Shown here: piece by piece, positions 57,915 to 64,000 of the stretch
Layout of the letters: each line of letters begins with the position of its first letter
Numbering within the stretch: the first letter of the stretch is position 1
Assembly: GCA_026260175.1 (NCBI GenBank)
Contig: JAKCWW010000187.1
Span: 72,780 to 136,779, forward strand
Direction: 5' to 3'
Source of the DNA: Reticulitermes lucifugus
Taxonomy: Eukaryota > Arthropoda > Insecta > Blattodea > Rhinotermitidae
Length of the DNA stretch: 64,000 bases
The notes under the pieces: model-generated
What the model was told of the DNA's origin: nothing
What the model saw: only the letters and a program-made list of their open reading frames with translations
The model's database searches: none
Program-made: the position numbers and the translations under genes

Positions 57915-59689
57915 AGTGTATAGCAAAAATTGTAAATATTTGCAGAGATTAATGTGGAGATGGCATTTTCTACATGAAAGAGAACACAGCACACCTACTG
58001 AAGACTACACTCTCATGTTGTGGTTATTCACCGTTTACAGCATAGAGAGCTTTCTTCTACTGGCATTTAATAACATCATCTTTCCTTCACAGAACACAAA
58101 AATGCAGAAAGAAACTACTATAAATTTTTGTAAAACTGTCTAAATGTGCACTCAAGAACAGAACAGTCCTCTCTCTAATTTCAATGTCTCTCCGTCTCCG
58201 GCCTTCTTGCGATTGTAACTAGTTCTTTACAGTGTAAAAACCAAGCTATGCATCTTTCCAATTGGTTGCTTATCAGTCAATGCATGAAGCGATCACTGTG
58301 TCACGCCACGGCAGTAAATAGTATAAAATATTCATGATGTCATACGCTTTTACACTTACGGTACCTTTACTTTTCGTCAACAGAAGTATACACTTATCAC
58401 ATTGTTAAAACAAATCAGCACGTTCGTTAATTTTGTATAGCTTATTAAAAACAAGGGCAAAGAAGGGGGATATTTTAAATAAAATAACTCTTAAATCGTT
58501 GACAATCAGAAATCCAATACAAATCATATCCCCTCCTGACAGAAAAAATTCCAACTCTGCTGCAACCTTTTAAATCAAATATTAATACCAGACATCCACC
58601 GACAAGATAAGCAATGTACGTAAAACGTAATATTGTGGTGCGTTCGCGTGACCATTTTGCAATGGAAACAACAAAGCATTTTGTGTGTGTGTTGTTGTTG
58701 TTGTTGAGTTACATATCACTGTCAATTATATACAAATACTGAGTGTTGCACAAAAATGCTTTTACGGCAAATTTAAGTCACTGACAACAATGCAAATTAT
58801 ACGTACCAGTTTTTGAAAGAAATTATATTCCAACTAATTTGCACTCTTTCACACATATAAATTCTGCATTGAAACAAAAGAATATTCGTTGGCTCGTGAC
58901 CTTCTTTAGACGTACAATTTGGCTAAACTCATCGTAAATAAGTCGTTGCGTATTTTCTGTTTTTGTAAGTGTTGCAGTGAAACATTTTACGAGATCACAC
59001 GGGATTAATCACTTATGAAGCAATAAGTGTTAAACATTATACGTGTGCGTCTGTGGCCTTAGTTATCCAGCATACAAAGCGCATGCGCCGTATTATATTG
59101 TCATTTGTGGCCTGTCTGCATCTACCGTAATTTTCCACATTATCTCATAAACGGCATGATTTTCGGGAAAAAGTTTTGAATATAAAATGTGTGTTTTGAT
59201 TTTTCTACATTTGTCTGAAACATTTCTCATTCTAAGAAGAATTCAGCGAGATATTGTCATAAATGTACATAGGTCTTCATGTAAAGTACCCGTTATTCTT
59301 GTCAGATTTTAATAAAACATGAATTTTCTCGACATCGACTCGAATATTAAATTTCATAAAAATCCGTCCAGTGGGAGCCGAGTTGTTCCATGCGGGCGGA
59401 CAGACGGACAGACATGACGAATCTAATAGTCACTTTTAGCAATTTTGCGAAAGCGCCTAAAAACGGAATGCGCTTGTATGCTCAACTGGAATGAAGAATT
59501 TGAAATTGGCACAGCAAATACGAAGTATCGAATAATTGGATTATTACGAACTACCGTTAATTAGAATATTTAAAAAATTGAATGAATGTATTTGGATTTC
59601 ACACAGGACACTCACTGTCCCGTGCCGCCAGCTGGTGACAAGTCTTGGAAGTGACTATTTAAATAGTGGACTATTCTGACGGAGCTATG
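57915..59689. other. Gene 2 3' flank, AT-rich
   Basis: The first AATAAA after the stop is at about 58478-58483, 564 bases on, which would give a moderate 3' UTR. At about 59340-59420 AAATCCGTCCAGTGGGAGCC followed by GGCGGACAGACGGACAGACA resembles a widespread insect repeat tail. No other gene was seen. Confidence 0.45.
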
Positions 59690-59945
59690 CCGGTGGAGTC
59701 GAAGTGCAGTGGAGGTATTGCTCCACGCATTCGTAACCTCGACACTCTTTATTAGTCAGCTTTACTCCCCGACCACTGGGGAAAGAGCTCGAGGTACTAA
59801 TTTAATATGAGGCTGAGTGGGCCCTAGAGCCGTTCTGCACGGGCTGGCAAAGAGAAAATTCGCTGTCCTTGCTGGGAATCAAACCCTGCTCGCCCGTCTC
59901 ACAACGTCACTTATTAACTAAGCTTACTGAACGAACTAGCCTATG
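59690..59945 (-). repeat. SINE family 1, diverged copy
   Basis: Tail to head order preserved: GGAGGTATTGCTCCACGC, CCCCGACCACTGGGGAAAG, GAGTGGGCCCTAGAGCCG, then the box-B region CTGGGAATCAAACCC. Confidence 0.7.
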
Positions 59946-62527
59946 ATTCATCAACTTATAATCGACCCATGGTTGTCCAGCCAGTACCCGGTCACTACAG
60001 TAGCTAAGCTATGTAGCATCTTACAATCAAATTCCGGACGTACAGCCAGTAGCCTGTCACCATACTTACTGAGCTACCCATGTTATTTTTTATGTCCGGC
60101 ATTCAGATAGTTTCATTCGGTTCTGTGACTGTAACTCATTCGTACTGTAACTCATTCGTTCCTCAGAATCAACCTACTGTTGATAAAGAATGTCATAACA
60201 ATACCTGAAATTCCAGATAAAACCATAGGCTTGCGTACGAATTGTGCCGGGTGTGCCCAGGCACACTGTAATGTCTCAAAAACGGCAAAAACTTGGTATT
60301 TCGTGTCTCATTTTCTTAGGTTTGTATTTTTAAATAGCTTCGTTGTTAATTTTAAAAAGTTTTGTTAGTTTTCAGTTTCAATACTTTGTTTGGTGAATAA
60401 AAATAACGCCTTTATGACTGCGTATTCAATAAATGTGCGACGTCTAAAAAATGGAAAATAAAATTGTGGGTGGACACCCTAAAGAAATGTGCTGCGCACG
60501 CTTATGGATACAAAAGTTATAACAGTATGAACTTTCACGTAACAGAGTTCCTACCGCTCAACTCAACTGATTATACAAACGCAAAACAATCATGTAATAA
60601 AAGAATGTAATACATAAACGCGTTCATACCATTGCTACCATCCGAATATTTTCATTCGACTGCCGATATTCGTACATTATAGTATGGTTGTCGCTCTTAG
60701 AGTAGTTTCAACAGGTTGCCGCCATTCAGCTTCAAATCTCAATGATAATTCCGTAGTCACATTCTATCAATTATATATCGATAGTGCCCCATCGGTATGG
60801 AAATGTATGAAAGGAAGACCAGTACACAGTTCGCTACTTCCGATCCATGGAGGTTAGTACTTGAAAAGAACTCCGAGTATACTCGCAAAGCATGACCATA
60901 CAGGTCAGATCTAGTGGATTCCACCTCGGACCGAGGTTCCATATTAAATGACGACCCAGTACCAGTTAACCACACCACCATCCCAATCAAATCTTCAAAT
61001 AAATATAAACGCTTCTAAGTTTTGTACTTACCCACGCCTTCGTTAAAACAGCAAAATGTTCAGAGCATTCCAAATTAAAACAAAATAATAGACTAGTAAC
61101 ACAAAATCATAACATACTGACGAACATTTTCCGGTTACCAATAAGCGCACAGATTACAAAAGGCACACATCAACCCCCGATATAAAAGTGCAGTCAACAT
61201 TACGTCATAGGAAGAAATTTACCTAGACAGGGAAAAGCAGGACGCTTTCAGTCTCGACTTTCTATACCCGTGTAGGCAAAGATGACCCTACATGTGGGTA
61301 CGTGATGCAAATATCGATATTAAGGCAGGGCAGTGTTTTGACTACAGGTACTTTCATATAGGATTCCTGGTCATAATATTCGAAGCAAGAGGGTAACTGA
61401 CTCAAAAATCGTTTCTTCTTTGTAACAGTGAATACGAACCACTAAAACAATTAAAATGATTAATTCTTGGCTACTTAAGGATGCCGCTTCAACTAAAATG
61501 GCTATGTAAGCATAAATGAGCTGGAAGATGCTCATAAATGCCAACTAGACAAGATGTGGAAGCAGGCAAAAGGTGCTACTAACTGGCATTCAATTGAAGA
61601 AGCTCAGGAAAGGAACAAAAATGCTTCTGCCAATTTAGTCAGTAACCTTGACAAGATTTAAACTGGGTACCTCCAGACTATATGTCTACAGTGTCAGAGC
61701 TACATCAAACATTCATTCATCCGACATTTGACTTTGTTACTTTTAACCACACGACTTAAATGGTCACCTAACCAGGCAGGTTATGATCACAGATACCAAG
61801 AACTATAACCACAGACCTACATAAAAAACCAACATATTAAAGGCTTCATTTGTAACAGTTGTTCCAATGGTCAAGCAACTCACTTCCTTTATGGAACAAA
61901 AAGGGCCTTTATCATGCTCATATGAGCTTGCTTTTCCTCACCATCATCATCTATAATATCTCATTCTACAGTCCAAGCTACATGTTACGTTTAGCCTCCG
62001 TACATCGCACACAAATTCATGAAATCCTTGGGCCCAATGCAAAAATAAATTTGGTGGACCCACCTATGCACAGTACTGAACTGACAATACAACCAACCTT
62101 TTCAGAATCTCCAGAATGGTGGGGGGCCCATGCAGCTGCACAAAGTGCAAGAGCCGTAACTGGCAACCAACACAGTGCACACTTAGGAACTTGTACACCA
62201 CTATAAGTATCAATAGAACAGATATTTTCCAAATTGCATCCACAATTTCAGTGAAAATTATTTCCCAAAAAATAAAAATACACACAAATACTCTGTTCTA
62301 ATAACATCTAAAACCACTATGAAAACCATATCCCAATAAATAAATACATAAATAAATAATAAGCTATTCCTGTGATCGCCCTGAAACCATCATGCACATT
62401 GCAGCATTCCTCAAAAAATACGAACACACAAGAGACCATAAATGTATAGTTGTAGAGATCTCTGCCATGTAAATAAAGAAAACAGATATGTGAAACTCAA
62501 ATAAAAAACTGAGGTATGGTTGTCATT
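59946..62527. other. Intergenic DNA, nothing recognised
   Basis: Short frames only, including one at 61859-62203 with no recognised domain. Confidence 0.4.
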
Positions 62528-62780
62528 GTACCTGCCATGAAGGCATCCAACGCAAGTATATTAGAGCTCCACTTATTCTTGACCTTGGCACTGGATGCAG
62601 GCAAGTGGTCAGCTTCACATCATAACTGCTTTACCCCTGTAGCAATTTATTAGAATGCTGGGTAGGCCCCAGAACTGGTCTGGACATGGAGCAGAAAAAG
62701 TATTTTGCTCTTGCCAGGAATGGAATGTCTGCTCAATTTCCAAAACATGTTATGGTCCTGTTAACACATTTAGTTACCTC
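62528..62780 (-). repeat. SINE family 1, diverged copy
   Basis: ACCTGCCATGAAGGCATCC, ACTTATTCTTGACCTTGGCAC, GGTAGGCCCCAGAACTGG and GCCAGGAATGGAATG follow the family order with many substitutions. Confidence 0.65.
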
Positions 62781-62924
62781 CCATCATCCAGATACCCCTA
62801 AAAAGTGGGTTGCCTGCAACATGAAACTTATTTCTGTCTTTTGCAGCCTGTAGCATTTTCAACCTCCAATGTAACATGCCAATGTTTTAATAATAAAGGC
62901 AAAGTTGCTGCTGTGCATGCTATT

Positions 62925-63180
62925 AAGACATAATCCAGAACTGATTCTTAAACTTGGCATTGGATGGAGCTTAGTGTTACACTTCATCAGCTGGCCGCTT
63001 TACCCCCAGTGAAACAGCCCCAACAGCCCACTGAATAGGAGGCCAGGTGGGCCCCAGGGCCAGTCTGGATGCTTTGGGGAACAGAAAAGTCGTCCTTGCT
63101 TGGCATTTAACTAAAATTACTTAGTCATCTAGCCCACAGCCTGGTCACTCTAGAGTCAACATCACCCCAGCTCCTCTTAT
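62925..63180 (-). repeat. SINE family 1, diverged copy
   Basis: CTTGGCATTGGATGGAGC, GGCCGCTTTACCCCCAG and CAGGTGGGCCCCAGGGCC mark the family body. A second copy sits only about 150 bases upstream in the same orientation. Confidence 0.7.
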
Positions 63181-63315
63181 AATAGTCTTGTATTGTTAAA
63201 TCCTAGACTTCAGCAAGTATAAACATCTGTATGTAATGCATATATAACTAAAACCCATTCCAGGATGCTCATAAAGGACGATACTGCAACAGACAGAAAA
63301 AATCAACAAAGCCAT

Positions 63316-63501
63316 TTAGACAGGAGTCCCACTGATGCACAAGAATTCCTGAGGCTGCTGCCTAAACCACTGTAACACGGCCTCCTGCACATTGTCATCC
63401 AGTGTGAGTGTATGGACTTTGAGGGCTTCCTTTAACGGTCCAAAGATGTTAAAATTGCATGGAAGGAGGATGCTATCAGCATGATCTTGATCTTGGTACA
63501 C
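63316..63501 (-). pseudogene. mariner-type transposase C-terminal fragment
   Basis: The minus-strand frame reads LLPCNFNIFGPLKEALK and then QEAVLQWFRQQPQEFL, the C-terminal zone of a mariner transposase. The last catalytic Asp (usually CDF) is Asn here. Only this fragment remains. Confidence 0.75.
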
Positions 63502-63937
63502 AGCTTTTGAAGCACTTTACAGTAATTAAGTTCAGAAGCAGCAGTCCTTCAGTGTCACGTTCATCCTGTTTGGATGGATTCACCACCTGGCACGCCATCC
63601 TTGAGGTGTGCTGTAATGTCACCCACACTAGCTTTTCACCCAGTTGGCTGTACTGTTCTACATGTGTGCCAATGTTTTTACTGGGGAAACCTGCACCTGT
63701 GCTATCTACACTGCCACAGTATTGTCATAAACAGGTTTCAGCTGTACATGCCTCACAAATATCAAAAACCTGAAGCGAGTTTATATGCATGTGTGTTATA
63801 TGACTGTGCATATTATGCAGTTCTCATGGTGTTAACAGTTTTCATGCAATTACACTGATGACAGCTCTTATGTTTGAAACTGTAACATCTGAAGGATAAA
63901 ACTGTAACCAAATTCAGTGTTTCAACAGACATGGTAC

Positions 63938-64000
63938 GAAAGGTAAAGCAATCCCATTACAGGCCTGGACAGGCCCTTAGGATTCCAGGAGGTTGAGGCT
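63938..64000 (-). repeat. SINE family 3, cut by the window edge
   Basis: GGTAAAGCAATCCCATTACA and CTGGACAGGCCCTTAGGATT match 34690-34750 almost base for base. The tRNA-like head lies beyond the window. Confidence 0.85.

Overview
This is an AT-rich, repeat-rich nuclear segment of an insect. The split genes have GT-AG introns, the only confident protein family is the insect pickpocket (ppk) branch of DEG/ENaC channels, and the interspersed repeats look like those of blattodean genomes. These repeats include tRNA-headed SINEs, non-LTR retrotransposon tails ending in (AGTT)n, mariner relics and foldback MITEs. A cockroach, Periplaneta-like, is my best guess. That guess rests on recall of repeat style, not on a search.

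Left part (1-16,700): mostly repeats. A SINE at 1,058-2,177 is split by a retrotransposon tail (15-bp target duplication) and by a hAT-like element (8-bp target duplication). One probable host exon lies on the minus strand at 6,806-6,893; it encodes a signal peptide followed by a donor site. A deleted mariner copy (9,637-10,065), several hairpin elements and SINEs make up the rest.

Middle and right (16,744-57,914, plus strand): two tandem pickpocket-like genes. Gene 1 (N-terminal exon 22,744-22,967, then eight exons from 25,148 to 39,110) and gene 2 (N-terminal exon 43,772-43,853, then eight exons from 45,963 to 57,914) have the same intron phases throughout, and five of the exons are identical in length. 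They are therefore tandem duplicates. Each encodes TM1, a cysteine-rich extracellular domain and TM2 with the GxS filter motif. An orphan N-terminal exon at 16,744-16,974 is a gapless 75-codon paralogue of the gene 1 N-terminal exon. It may be an alternative first exon of gene 1 or the remnant of a third copy. Gene 1 differs from gene 2 in a probable GC donor, a TM2 Glu-to-Gln change, a Cys-rich cytoplasmic tail and the lack of an obvious HG motif.

The introns are loaded with relics: a Tc1/mariner copy, a Harbinger-like MITE, antisense retrotransposon fragments, SINEs and a ~390-bp AGTT array. The final 6 kb (57,915-64,000) holds only SINEs, a mariner fragment and unclassified DNA. Assembly gaps (N) lie at 20,018-20,192, 34,271-34,320 and 49,689-49,738, all inside repeats.
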